From Flavobacterium psychroterrae (lineage in GTDB: Bacteria; Bacteroidota; Bacteroidia; Flavobacteriales; Flavobacteriaceae): 64,000 nucleotides of DNA. The position numbers and the translations under genes are program-made. Below are positions 18,254-27,011 of the stretch, piece after piece. Each line of letters begins with the position of its first letter. Position 1 is the first letter of the stretch. Where the stretch lies: contig NZ_JAGYVZ010000001.1 in NCBI RefSeq assembly GCF_018380615.1, positions 403,723 through 467,722 on the forward strand. Direction: 5' to 3'. The notes under the pieces were generated by a model. The model was not told the DNA's origin, searched no databases, and was given only the letters and a program-made list of their open reading frames with translations.

Positions 18254-18299
18254 GCAATTTCTTTGTTTTTTAGTGGTATAGTATCCTGTACCTACCTGA
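18254..18299 (-). promoter_or_regulatory. Tandem decamer site facing the DUF4450 operon (weak -7)
   Basis: On the minus strand TCAGGTAGGT (18299-18290) is followed directly by ACAGGATACT (18289-18280). At the usual 18-bp spacing the -7 position reads GAAATTGC, a poor match to TAnnTTTG. The second decamer forms a perfect 15-bp inverted repeat with the one facing GH2 (18277-18291 and 18347-18361). Confidence 0.5.
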
Positions 18300-18338
18300 T
18301 TTTATCAAAATGATAATTTATAATCCTTCAATATTTTA

Positions 18339-18384
18339 ACATCATAGTACAGGATACTATATAAAAACAGAACTACTAGTTTTG
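18339..18384 (+). promoter_or_regulatory. Tandem decamer promoter of GH2-CE12 operon
   Basis: ACATCATAGT (18339-18348) and ACAGGATACT (18349-18358) stand in tandem. After exactly 18 bp comes TAGTTTTG (18377-18384), a perfect TAnnTTTG -7 box. No TTG is present at -33, which suggests activator dependence. The leader to the ATG at 18404 is about 15-20 nt. Confidence 0.7.
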
Positions 18385-18403
18385 AAATAACATCAAATTA
18401 ACT

Positions 18404-21262
18404 ATGACATTCAAAAACATTATTCAAAAATTCATTATTGTTGTGTTCGCTTTGTTTTTACAAAAAAGCAACGCGCAACAAACTGAAAAAGTCTATTTGT
18501 CCGGAAAAGATTTTGAACATCCTGTACAATGGGATTTTTATTGTACGGGCGGAAATAACAGCAAAGTCTGGTCTAAAATTAATGTTCCATCGCAATGGGA
18601 ATTAGAGGGTTTTGGCGAATATACTTATGGAAGATGGTACAAGGAACTGAACCAAAAAGAACCGAGCAAGGAAGAAGGTTTGTACAAATATGAATTTGAA
18701 ATTCCGGCGGATTATAAAAATAAAGATGTTCTGATTGCGTTTGGCGGTGCGATGACGGATACGGAAGTTAAAGTCAACGGAAAGTTAGCGGGAGCGATTC
18801 ATCAGGGTGGTTTTTATGAATTTAAATATGACATCACTTCTTTATTGAAGTTGGGTGCCAAAAATATTCTTGAAGTTCATGTCTGGAAACATTCTGCTAA
18901 TAAATCTGTAAATGCAGCTGAACGTCGGGCAGATTGGTGGTTGTTTGGTGGCATTTATCGTCCGGTTTGGCTGGAGGTTTCGCCTAAAACTCACATTGAA
19001 AATATTGCCGTAAATCCTAAAATGGACGGTTCGATTACGGTTGATTTGCAACTTAACAATATTTCAAAAAATACTAGTGTCGAAGCAAAACTTAAAGGTT
19101 TGAATGGAGAAAATTTTGAAACTTTTACTTTTCCGCTTAAAGCGAAAACTATAAAACAATCAATTGCTGCAAAATGGAAAAACGTAAAACCGTGGAATCC
19201 TGAAACGCCTAATTTGTATGAATTAGAATTAATTTTAAAACAAAATGGGATTGTTGTGCATCAATATCATAAGCGAATTGGCTTTAGAACTTTGGAATTT
19301 AAAAAACAGGACGGAATTTATGTAAATGGTACTAAAATTATCATGAAAGGAATTAATCGCCATTCGTTTTGGCCGGAAGGCGGACGAAGTACAAGCAAGC
19401 GCATCAGTGAATTAGACGGAAAATTATTGAAGGATATGAATATGAATGCGGTTCGCGGGCATTATCCGCCTGACGATCATTTTCTGGATGTTTGTGATTC
19501 TTTGGGGCTTTTTGTTTTGAATGAACTGGCGGGCTGGCAAAACTCGTATGATACTGAAACGGGAACGAAATTAGTGACCGAAATGGTAAAACGTGACGTT
19601 AATCATCCATCTGTAATAATTTGGGATAATGGTAATGAGGGCGGCTGGAATTATAATGTCGATAAGATTTTTGGCGAGAATGATCCGCAAAAAAGGATTG
19701 TGATTCATCCGTGGGCGGATTTTAACGGTTGGGACACGCATCATTATCCGACTTATTTAACGGGAATGCATCGATTTAATTCGGGTGAAAATGTATTTTT
19801 TCCCACTGAATTTATGCACGGAACGTATGATAACGGGCACGGCGCGGCATTAGAAGATTTCTGGAATCGGTATAAGGAAAGTCCGCTATTCGCCGGAGGA
19901 TTTATGTGGGCAATGCTTGACGAAGCTGTAAAACGATCAGACTGGACGGGTGATGTGAAATTTGATTCGAAAGGTTCGCTTGCCGCGGATGGAATACTGG
20001 GGCCTCATCGTGAAAGGGAAGGAAGTTATTATACTGTAAAAGAGGTTTGGTCGCCAATTCAGTTTCAACCAAAGCAAGTTACTGAGGATTTTGACGGATC
20101 GTTTTTAATTACCAATGAATACCTTTTTAGTAATTTGAATTCCTGTAAAATGGATTTTAAAGTTTTAAAAGCTGACAATAATGTTCTTTATACAAATGGA
20201 AATTCTACAGCGATAAGTTCAGGAAAAATTGAGATTCCGAGTATTGATCCTGGGGAAACCCGCAAAATTAAATTTGATGTTCCGAGTAATTTTGCTGAAG
20301 GGGATATTTTATCGATTTCAGCTTTTGATCAGTTCGATAAGGAAATTTATACGTGGACGTGGCCAATTCATAAAGCTAAATATTATGCCGCTAAATTTTT
20401 AAAGGTTCAGGACATTAAAGTAAAAGCTTCGGTTGCAAAAACGGCTAATGAAATCATTTTAAAAGGAGATAATGTCACGGTAACTTTAGACGTTACAACT
20501 GGAGAAATTTTATCTGTTAAAAATACAACTTCGATAATTCCGCTTACAAATGGTCCAAGACCTATTGGAATGAAAGCCAAATTAAAGGATATTCAGATTT
20601 CGCAAGAAGGTGAAAAAGCGGTTTGTCAAGTTAATTATTCGGGCGGATTATCTTCTATAAAATGGATTATGGAACCGGACGGACGTTTTAAAATGGAATT
20701 GCTGGCGCTGAAAAATGCTTCTGGCGGCGAGGGTTTTGACGGTGCTTTTTTTGAAGATAAAATCAACGCTTTCGGAATCACTTTTAGTTTTCCTGAAAAG
20801 GAAGTTACGGGTATTAAATGGTTTGGAAGAGGTCCTTATCATGTCTGGAAAAACCGAATTAAAGGAACTACTTACGGCTTATGGGAGAAGGATTATAATA
20901 ACACAATCACGGGTGAAAGTTTTGAGAATTTGATTTATCCGGAATTCAAAGGATATCACGCAAATTTATTGGGCGCGAATTTAAAAGCCGGAACCTCATC
21001 GTTTAAGGTTTTTAGCGAAAATGATAATTTATTACTGAGATTATTCACACCTGATTTGCCTAAAAATGCTTTCCCGGGAAGTTATCCGCAACCGGAATTT
21101 CCGGAAGGAGATATTTCGTTTATGTATGAAATTCCGGCAATGAGGGATTTTAAACCTCTTGAACAACAAGGTCCGCAAAGTCAGCCAACAAATATCAGGA
21201 TCAAAAGCGGTGACGACGGGATTAAGATGAATTTGTGGTTTGATTTTAGGGATGCAATTTAG
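18404..21262 (+). CDS. GH2 family glycosidase (beta-galactosidase/beta-glucuronidase type)
   Basis: A 952-residue exported protein with signal peptide ending near KSNAQQ (residues 22-26). Domains in order are a sugar-binding jelly roll (30-195), an immunoglobulin-like domain (196-295), the TIM barrel (about 300-560), and C-terminal beta domains that finish with a LacZ small-chain-like region (KWFGRGPYHVW near 806). The acid/base Glu is in IWDNGNEGGW (about E412) and the nucleophile Glu in FPTEFMHG (about E469). In an RG-I locus beta-galactosidase on galactan side chains or removal of uronic acid decoration are the likely roles; the sequence does not decide. It leads a plus-strand operon with the double CE12 gene. 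Confidence 0.9.
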   Translation: MTFKNIIQKFIIVVFALFLQKSNAQQTEKVYLSGKDFEHPVQWDFYCTGGNNSKVWSKINVPSQWELEGFGEYTYGRWYKELNQKEPSKEEGLYKYEFEIPADYKNKDVLIAFGGAMTDTEVKVNGKLAGAIHQGGFYEFKYDITSLLKLGAKNILEVHVWKHSANKSVNAAERRADWWLFGGIYRPVWLEVSPKTHIENIAVNPKMDGSITVDLQLNNISKNTSVEAKLKGLNGENFETFTFPLKAKTIKQSIAAKWKNVKPWNPETPNLYELELILKQNGIVVHQYHKRIGFRTLEFKKQDGIYVNGTKIIMKGINRHSFWPEGGRSTSKRISELDGKLLKDMNMNAVRGHYPPDDHFLDVCDSLGLFVLNELAGWQNSYDTETGTKLVTEMVKRDVNHPSVIIWDNGNEGGWNYNVDKIFGENDPQKRIVIHPWADFNGWDTHHYPTYLTGMHRFNSGENVFFPTEFMHGTYDNGHGAALEDFWNRYKESPLFAGGFMWAMLDEAVKRSDWTGDVKFDSKGSLAADGILGPHREREGSYYTVKEVWSPIQFQPKQVTEDFDGSFLITNEYLFSNLNSCKMDFKVLKADNNVLYTNGNSTAISSGKIEIPSIDPGETRKIKFDVPSNFAEGDILSISAFDQFDKEIYTWTWPIHKAKYYAAKFLKVQDIKVKASVAKTANEIILKGDNVTVTLDVTTGEILSVKNTTSIIPLTNGPRPIGMKAKLKDIQISQEGEKAVCQVNYSGGLSSIKWIMEPDGRFKMELLALKNASGGEGFDGAFFEDKINAFGITFSFPEKEVTGIKWFGRGPYHVWKNRIKGTTYGLWEKDYNNTITGESFENLIYPEFKGYHANLLGANLKAGTSSFKVFSENDNLLLRLFTPDLPKNAFPGSYPQPEFPEGDISFMYEIPAMRDFKPLEQQGPQSQPTNIRIKSGDDGIKMNLWFDFRDAI

Positions 21263-21376
21263 TTTTAAGTTTTATTTTGTTTCAGGCTAACGTTCATATC
21301 TAATGTTATTTATACCTGACAGATTTTTTTGGCCAAAGCCTGAACATTGTCTTTTCAAATTTTCACATCAAAACAT

Positions 21377-22873
21377 ATGAAATCAATTAAAATATTTTCA
21401 GCGCTTTTATTAGGCTTATTATTTTTCAACTTTACTTCAAAACAAGACAATAAGCCAACAGTTTTTATGGTTGGTGATTCTACAGTAAAAAATGGTAAAG
21501 GTGATGGCGCTGGCGGACTTTGGGGTTGGGGAGATTTTATTGGTCAGTTTTTAGACACTACAAAAGTTAGTATTGAAAATCATGCTTTGGGCGGAACGAG
21601 CAGTAGGACTTTTCAGGATAAAGGTTTGTGGAATGTTGTTTTGAATAAACTTAAAAAAGGTGATTATGTTTTGATTCAGTTTGGGCATAATGACGACGGA
21701 CCTTTAAACGATAGTCTTCGCGCACGCGGAACGATTAAAGGTATTGGCGAAGAAACTCAGGAAATAGATAATATCTTAACTAAAAAACACGAAACGGTTC
21801 ATAGTTACGGCTGGTATATTCAGAAAATAATTCGCGAGGCGAAATCAAAAGGCGCGATTGCTATTGTTTGTTCCCCAATTCCCAGAAACGACTGGAAAGA
21901 TAGAAAAGTACCTCGTAACGACAAATCATACGGGTTATGGGCGAAACAAATTGCAGATAAAGAGAAGGTGACATTTATAGATTTGAATGATAAAATGAGC
22001 CTTGAAATGGAAAAGTGGGGTGAAAAAAAAGTAACTGGAACGTATTTCTATAAAAAAGATCATACGCATACATCTGCAAAAGGTGCTGTACTTTCGGCTT
22101 CGGTAATTATCAATCAATTGAAAGAGAGTAAAAATTCGTTGAAAAATTACATTTTAAAAGATCCTGAAATTGTACTTCCTAAAAAGAAAAAGGTTTATTT
22201 AATTGGCGATTCGACTATGGCGAATAACAATGATGTAAATGCTGTGGGTTGGGGAGTTGCATTTCCTGCTTATTGTGACACAACGCGCATTGAGGTAATT
22301 AATAAAGCCCGAGGTGGTCGAAGCTCCAGAACTTTTGACCACGAAGGTCTTTGGGATGAAGTCAAAAATCAATTGCAACCGGGAGATTTTATATTGATTC
22401 AGTTTGGGCATAATGATGCGGGAGCAATTGACAAGGAAAAATTCAGGGGCTCGATTAAAGGAAATGGTAACGAAACTCAGGAAGTAACGCTGGCTGATGG
22501 CTCTAAAGAAACGGTGCATACTTTTGGCTGGTATATGGAAAAGTTTATTTGTCAAGCGAAAGAAAAAGGCGCAATCCCGATTGTTTTAAGTCAGACGCCA
22601 AGAAATGAATGGCCAAACGACAAAGTAGAACGACGAAGCGATACGTACGGAAAATGGTCAAAAGAAGCCGCTGAGAAAGAAAATGCATTTTATATTGATC
22701 TTAATGAAATCGTTGCGCTTGAATATGAAAAATTAGGCAAAGAAAAAGTAAAGGCGTTTTTCCCAAAAGATCATACGCATACGGGCTCAGAAGGTGCTGA
22801 TTTTAATGCAAAAACTGTAGCGGAAAGTATTAAGAAACTGAAAGATTGTGGGCTTAAGAGTTTTGAATTATGA
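21377..22873 (+). CDS. Two-domain rhamnogalacturonan acetylesterase (CE12 x 2)
   Basis: I chose the ATG at 21377 because MKSIKIFSALLLGLLFFNF is a proper signal peptide; a longer frame opens 30 bases earlier. The 498-residue product carries two complete SGNH/CE12 domains. Domain 1 has VGDSTVKNG, GGTSSRTF, QFGHNDDG and KDHTHTSAKGA. Domain 2 has IGDSTMANN, GGRSSRTF, QFGHNDAG and KDHTHTGSEGA. Both keep the Ser of GDS, the Gly and Asn blocks and the Asp-His pair, so both should be active. CE12 enzymes remove acetyl groups from galacturonate in RG-I, opening the chain to lyases. It follows GH2 by 114 bp on the same strand. Confidence 0.92.
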   Translation: MKSIKIFSALLLGLLFFNFTSKQDNKPTVFMVGDSTVKNGKGDGAGGLWGWGDFIGQFLDTTKVSIENHALGGTSSRTFQDKGLWNVVLNKLKKGDYVLIQFGHNDDGPLNDSLRARGTIKGIGEETQEIDNILTKKHETVHSYGWYIQKIIREAKSKGAIAIVCSPIPRNDWKDRKVPRNDKSYGLWAKQIADKEKVTFIDLNDKMSLEMEKWGEKKVTGTYFYKKDHTHTSAKGAVLSASVIINQLKESKNSLKNYILKDPEIVLPKKKKVYLIGDSTMANNNDVNAVGWGVAFPAYCDTTRIEVINKARGGRSSRTFDHEGLWDEVKNQLQPGDFILIQFGHNDAGAIDKEKFRGSIKGNGNETQEVTLADGSKETVHTFGWYMEKFICQAKEKGAIPIVLSQTPRNEWPNDKVERRSDTYGKWSKEAAEKENAFYIDLNEIVALEYEKLGKEKVKAFFPKDHTHTGSEGADFNAKTVAESIKKLKDCGLKSFEL

Positions 22874-22879
22874 GTAGGT

Positions 22880-23172
22880 CTTAGAGCCAAGAAGCAAGAT
22901 GCAAGATTTTAGAGGCAAGATGTTAGATGCAAGATGTTAGATGCAAGATGTTAGAAGCAAGAGACAAGATGTTAGAAGCAAGAGACAAGATGTTAGATGC
23001 AAGATTTTAGACGCAAGATGTTAGAAGCAAGATGCAAGATATTAGATTGTAAAGTACCTCTTTAATCTTGCATCTTGCCTCTTTCTTCTTGGCTCTTGCT
23101 TCTTTCTTCGTGGCTCTTTCTTCTCCAATGTTGCTTCTATACTCTTTCTTCTAACATCTTCCCTCTAAACTC
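22880..23172. repeat. Purine then pyrimidine microsatellite-like array (potential giant hairpin)
   Basis: The first half (to about 23048) is a run of AAGATGTTAGATGC and AAGATGTTAGAAGCAAGAG units. The second half (from about 23059) is the pyrimidine complement type: AATCTTGCATCTTGCC, TCTTGGCTCTTGC. The two halves can pair. It follows the double CE12 stop and has no coding potential. Confidence 0.8.
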
Positions 23173-23184
23173 TTATAAATAAAA

Positions 23185-23217
23185 AAACCTCGTTTAAAAT
23201 GAATTAAACGAGGTTTT
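23185..23217. terminator. Bidirectional terminator between CE12 and histone-like gene
   Basis: Arms at 23185-23198 (AAAACCTCGTTTAA) and 23204-23217 are exact reverse complements with a 5-base loop. A-run on the left and T-run on the right serve both the minus-strand histone-like gene and the plus-strand GH2-CE12 operon. Confidence 0.85.
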
Positions 23218-23233
23218 ATTTTGACTAAAAATA

Positions 23234-23410
23234 TTATTTTTTTGATTCTTCGATAGAAACTTTTCTAAACTCTTTCAAAAGTTTTTCAATTTCTAAAGTA
23301 GCTTTACGAGCTCTTGCTCCAGCAGCTTTAACACCTTTTTCTGTTAAAGAGTCAGCTTCTGTTTTAAATGTTTCAATTTCGGCGTTGATTTTTACTAATA
23401 GATCTTTCAT
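23234..23410 (-). CDS. Small histone H1-like DNA-binding protein
   Basis: With the ATG at 23410 the product is 58 residues, MKDLLVKINAEIETFKTEAD..., with a basic centre (GVKAAGARARKATLEIEKLL) and Lys-rich end. This matches the short histone H1/Hc1-like proteins widespread in Bacteroidota, thought to bind DNA. A longer frame starting at 23437 overlaps the -7 promoter box, so it is rejected. A housekeeping-type promoter lies directly upstream. It is unrelated to pectin use; a resident core gene inside the polysaccharide locus. Confidence 0.85.
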   Translation of the reverse strand: MKDLLVKINAEIETFKTEADSLTEKGVKAAGARARKATLEIEKLLKEFRKVSIEESKK

Positions 23411-23434
23411 GCTTATAATTATTAAATTAAGGCG

Positions 23435-23464
23435 CAAAAATAAAAGTTTGAATGATAGTTACAA
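23435..23464 (-). promoter_or_regulatory. Canonical Bacteroidota promoter of histone-like gene
   Basis: On the minus strand TTG (23464-23462) is followed after 19 bp by TATTTTTG (23442-23435), fitting TTG-N17-23-TAnnTTTG. The leader to the ATG is about 20 nt. It contrasts with the decamer promoters, which lack a -33 TTG. Confidence 0.65.
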
Positions 23465-23727
23465 CATATTTGACGTTAAAATTATCAGCGTTTTTTAACG
23501 TTTGATTTAACATTAAATTTACCTCACTTTTTTTTTCATTTAATAAAAGAACCAACCAACTACTAATCAACTACTTATTTTTTAATTTATGAAATAGTTG
23601 GCTTTACAACGTGCTGACAGATATGGAAAAATAATTTGTTATATTTTTCTAAATCATTAAAAACAGTCAGAAATTTTACACTTTGAACGGGAGAAACCAA
23701 GAGACTGACTGAAAATAGGCTAAAAAA
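23465..23727. other. Gene-free spacer
   Basis: Together with the promoter above this makes a 317-bp stretch without a gene. It is AT-rich. A weak GACTGA/TCAGTC pair (about 23702-23738) spans the GH28 stop and could help terminate that gene. I see nothing else. Confidence 0.4.
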
Positions 23728-25056
23728 TCAGTCAACTTTTTGCTTATTTACGTACACATTTTTAAAATTTACATTTGTTATTAAGCTATTATCAATATTT
23801 GTTTTTACGGCTTGAATATTTAAATTCTCAAATGTAAAATTTGATAAGCGCACATTTGGATCGTTTTCTACTCCGTAAAAAGTGTCGCATTTTAGATCGA
23901 TATTTTTTAAGGTAACATTGTCTCCATAAGATAATGGTACATCAGGACGACCTTTCATATCAAAAAATTGTTTCCATGCAAAAATTGCCAGACAGGTTTT
24001 TGCTTCTCCTTTAATATCTTCTACTCTTATATATTCGTATCGTTGTGGTGTATCAGGTCGCATTTTCAACCATAATAATCTCGACGCGCCATCGATTTTA
24101 CAATTACGCATAATTACGTTTCTGTTGTGGATAGATTCGCTTCCGTTTGTTAGTGCAGAATGACAGAATCCAAAATTGCAATCTTCTATAATGATATTGG
24201 CGTTTGGTCCGTTGTTTGGATCCTGATCTGCGTAAGGCCCTTTTCCTCCTTTTAAGGCAATTGCATCATCGTTCACGGACATATAACAACCTTTTACTAA
24301 AAAGTTGGTGCAAATATCAATATCAATAGCATCTGTACTTGGCGCTTTTACACCTATATGTGGCGAGAAAATATAAAGATCCAGCAGTTTTACATTATTG
24401 CATTTATAAAAATGATTGGTCCAGAAGCCTGAATTAATCAGTTTTACGTCCTGAAGCTGCACATTATTAGAGTTCCATACAAAAATTAATCTTGGCCTTG
24501 AAACTTCGAGATTGGTACATTTTGGATTTTCTTTGCGGCGTTCCCAGAAAGCTTCCCAATATTTTTTTCCGTTTCCGTTGATCGTTCCTTTTCCCGAAAT
24601 CGAAAAATTATCAACTCCGTATGCGTTTACTAGTGCGGGAAAATAATCCAGATTCTGCCCTTCCATTCTAGACGGCATGATTGGGAAATCGGCAATATTA
24701 TCTGAACCTTTTAAAACTCCACCTTCAGAAACGTATAAAGTGGTTTTGGGTTTAAAAAATAAAGCGCCACTCAGGAAAACTCCTTTTGGAATCACAATTA
24801 CTCCTCCTCCGTTTGCAGCGGCTTTATCAATCACTTTCTGAATGGCAACGGTTTGGATTTTAGTACTGTCTTTCCCTATTCCAAAATCTGTTATGGTGTA
24901 TTTTTTTCCGAGATCTTTCAATTGAATTTTAGAATAATCTTTGAACCAATTGCTGATTTCGGTTCCATCAGGGAATTTGTCGTTTTTGTAATCCTGCGAA
25001 TATGAAGATTGCGAAAAAACGAAGACGCAGATTAAAAATTTTATGGTGTTTTTCAT
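23728..25056 (-). CDS. GH28 polygalacturonase/rhamnogalacturonase-like, exported
   Basis: A 442-residue protein from the ATG at 25056, giving signal peptide MKNTIKFLICVFVFSQSSYS. It is a right-handed beta-helix with the GH28 blocks in altered form: APSTDAIDID (for NTD), MSVNDDAIALKGG (for GDD) and FGFCHSALTNGSE (where classical enzymes have GHG). The three acidic residues remain. The missing GHG suggests an RG-I-acting or exo enzyme rather than a standard endopolygalacturonase (inference). It is the last gene of the run CE20, propeller protein, RhaM, GH28, and should release galacturonate from RG-I fragments in the periplasm. Confidence 0.88.
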   Translation of the reverse strand: MKNTIKFLICVFVFSQSSYSQDYKNDKFPDGTEISNWFKDYSKIQLKDLGKKYTITDFGIGKDSTKIQTVAIQKVIDKAAANGGGVIVIPKGVFLSGALFFKPKTTLYVSEGGVLKGSDNIADFPIMPSRMEGQNLDYFPALVNAYGVDNFSISGKGTINGNGKKYWEAFWERRKENPKCTNLEVSRPRLIFVWNSNNVQLQDVKLINSGFWTNHFYKCNNVKLLDLYIFSPHIGVKAPSTDAIDIDICTNFLVKGCYMSVNDDAIALKGGKGPYADQDPNNGPNANIIIEDCNFGFCHSALTNGSESIHNRNVIMRNCKIDGASRLLWLKMRPDTPQRYEYIRVEDIKGEAKTCLAIFAWKQFFDMKGRPDVPLSYGDNVTLKNIDLKCDTFYGVENDPNVRLSNFTFENLNIQAVKTNIDNSLITNVNFKNVYVNKQKVD

Positions 25057-25220
25057 TTTTTGGTTTGTGTTAGTATAGTTGTTGTTTTGTTTTATCACGA
25101 TGTTGCCAATTCTGACGGACGAAGGATTGTATTAGAATGTAGTTGAAATGTCTTTCAAGTTCCGTTGTTCCTCGGGAAATCATTTTGTTTTTCTTTTCTA
25201 TTTTAAAACAATTTAGTTAT

Positions 25221-25550
25221 TTAATCCAAGTGAAAAACTTCTTTTAGCGGAATTGTTACGGGCGAATTATCCGGATTTGTTTCCATAATATCTGCCATGT
25301 AACTCCACCATTTTTTCACAATGGGATGATTGGGCAAAAGATTAATATCAAAATCTTTGCTTAATTTCTGGATTGCGAAAAGCGTCAAAGTTTCTTCATC
25401 TAAAAAAATACTGTAATCCTGTATGCCGCTTTCTGAAAGTAATATTTGCAATTCTGCCCAGATTTGATCGTGCCGAATTTTGTATTCGGTTTCAAAACCT
25501 GGTTTTAATTTCATTGTAAAAGCATTTCTAATTGTGCTATTATCTTTCAT
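25221..25550 (-). CDS. rhaM: L-rhamnose mutarotase
   Basis: A 109-residue protein of the usual RhaM length (about 104) with no signal peptide. Family signatures are AFTMKLKPGFETEYKIRHD, the IQDYSIFLDEETLTLFA strand pair and HPIVKKWWSYMADIME. The enzyme interconverts the alpha and beta anomers of L-rhamnose, helping the isomerase. Here it sits in the RG-I operon rather than in the rhamnose operon at the window start, consistent with rhamnose being released by the locus. It lies between the GH28 and propeller protein genes. Confidence 0.93.
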   Translation of the reverse strand: MKDNSTIRNAFTMKLKPGFETEYKIRHDQIWAELQILLSESGIQDYSIFLDEETLTLFAIQKLSKDFDINLLPNHPIVKKWWSYMADIMETNPDNSPVTIPLKEVFHLD

Positions 25551-25580
25551 CTTTTAAATGTTTTTTTGTTACACGCATTT

Positions 25581-25650
25581 TTTTAACACATAGAGACATA
25601 GCTTTTGAATTGTCTAAAAAAGGCGTTTCACTTGTTTGAATTCACATAGC
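25581..25650. repeat. Leader repeat family A, copy 2
   Basis: Reads TTTTAACACATAGAGACATAG, a spacer, AAAAAAGGCGTTTCACTTG and CACATAG. It matches the copy at 28585. It lies 30-100 bp upstream of the RhaM start. Confidence 0.7.
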
Positions 25651-25713
25651 TTTGCCCCTTTGTTTCTTTGAACCTCTGCACCTTTGTTCCTCTGCACCTT
25701 TGCCCCTCCTTTC
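25651..25713. repeat. CTTTGnnCCT array next to a stop codon
   Basis: Repeats of CCTTTG, CTCTGCACCTTTG and GTTCCTCTG run up to the stop codon of the propeller protein gene. On the coding strand this is an AACAAAGG-type purine-rich array directly after the stop. Same-type arrays occur at 42258-42318 and 46398-46442. Confidence 0.65.
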
Positions 25714-25715
25714 TT

Positions 25716-26786
25716 CTAAACTATCTTAAAAATAAATGCCGAAGCTGTTTCATATTTCCCTCCTTGTGAAGCGGTAAACAAATAGGTTGGTTTTCCGTTT
25801 TGAAACAATAATTGCGGACGTTCGACTCGTCCGTATCTGTTTAAATGTTTTGGTGCTTCGGGCTGATTGATGTATTTGCTTAACGGCTGATATGCGATTT
25901 GAGGATTACTCCAATGTTTGCCGTCGTCAGAATCCATATACAAGCCATAATCGATCCCGAAAACGCCCATATCCCTTGCCAGCATTTTGAATTTTTTATT
26001 TTCGTACCATACAAAAGCGTCTTCACATTGTTTGTTATCTCCTAGTTTCGAGAAATCAATTACGGGATTGTGTTCGTATTTTTCATAAGGTCCGTGAAGT
26101 GATTTTGCAATTGCCAGTCCGTATTTCCTGTTGCCTTTTACGGGGAATTTTGGATGCTCATAATTTTCTGTATCCAATGATTTATAGTACAGCCAATATT
26201 CGCCGTTTGGATGTTTCAAAAAAGACGGATTTGTGGTTAAAAGATCATCCCACGAACCTTGCTTTCCGGGCAATAATAACGGTTGATCCGGTCGTTCCCA
26301 GGGTCCGTAAAGGGAATCTGAAGTCGCTAAACCAATTCGTTTTGTGTTCATTTTTCCGTTTGAATTTCCCATGAAAAACAGGGCGTATTTTCCGTCTACA
26401 AAATGAATACTGGGATTATGGCAGGTTGTTGCATCCCAGAAACCCTCGCCTCTTGGTGCTAAAATTGTGCTGATATATTCATACGGTCCTTCGGGATTAT
26501 TGGCGACGGCGTGGGCAATTTCTGAGCTGTTGATCCATCCGCTCATTCCTTTTGCTTTTGGCCATCTTGAAAAAAAGACGTGAATTTTTCCGTCCGGACC
26601 TTCTATTGGGCTGTTGCACCACACGTAATAATCTTCAAATTCTAATGCGCGTCCCACTGGTCGAAGTCTTTTTTCGAAATCAGATAACTTTGGATCGTCC
26701 ATAAAAATATTTCCCTTAACGGAAAAAGGAAGACACAATGCCAGAGCTGCAAGCGAATTTCCGATTATAAATTGTCTTCTGTTCAT
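25716..26786 (-). CDS. Five-bladed-propeller glycosidase (GH43/GH32/GH117-like), Tat-type signal
   Basis: From the ATG at 26786 the 356-residue product begins MNRRQFIIGNSLAALALCLP, a twin-arginine-type signal. The body has propeller features: DYYVWCNSPIEGPDGKIHVF, TTCHNPSIHFVDGKYALFFM, LLTTNPSFLKHPNGEYWLYY and QCEDAFVWYENKKFKMLARD. The acidic residues in EFEDYYVW, NPS-type and CEDAF blocks are at the places used by GH43-like clans, but I cannot name a family. It probably removes arabinose, galactose or another side-chain sugar from RG-I. It lies between the CE20-like gene and rhaM. Confidence 0.65.
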   Translation of the reverse strand: MNRRQFIIGNSLAALALCLPFSVKGNIFMDDPKLSDFEKRLRPVGRALEFEDYYVWCNSPIEGPDGKIHVFFSRWPKAKGMSGWINSSEIAHAVANNPEGPYEYISTILAPRGEGFWDATTCHNPSIHFVDGKYALFFMGNSNGKMNTKRIGLATSDSLYGPWERPDQPLLLPGKQGSWDDLLTTNPSFLKHPNGEYWLYYKSLDTENYEHPKFPVKGNRKYGLAIAKSLHGPYEKYEHNPVIDFSKLGDNKQCEDAFVWYENKKFKMLARDMGVFGIDYGLYMDSDDGKHWSNPQIAYQPLSKYINQPEAPKHLNRYGRVERPQLLFQNGKPTYLFTASQGGKYETASAFIFKIV

Positions 26787-26869
26787 TTTAAGTTTAATTA
26801 ATTTTCTTGCATGCCTTTTTTTTGCCACTGATTAAAAGAATTAAAAAAGATTAAAAACTCCAAAGGTTT

Positions 26870-26959
26870 TGTCATTTCGACGAAGGAGAAATCTCATCCA
26901 GTAACTCCGCAATCAAAATCGCCAATCCCGAGTGTGATTTCTCCTTCGTCGAAATGACA
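26870..26959. repeat. Inverted repeat family B, copy 2 (perfect 24-bp arms)
   Basis: Left arm 26870-26893 (TGTCATTTCGACGAAGGAGA then AATC) and right arm 26936-26959 are exact reverse complements. The centre holds CGCCAATC. It lies between the CE20-like stop and the propeller gene start. Copies with the same arms occur at 11728-11963 and 48108-48208. Confidence 0.85.
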
Positions 26960-27011
26960 AGATTGTGCATAAACTGTGCGTAAAAAAAATAAATCGCAAC
27001 GTATTTAAAAC

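Noticed and set aside
18404..21262. GH2 protein as a cytoplasmic LacZ.
   Set aside because: The clear signal peptide and the setting indicate an exported pectin-side-chain enzyme.
23411..23437. Longer start for the histone-like gene.
   Set aside because: The extension would cover the -7 box of a well-formed promoter; the later ATG gives the usual family start.
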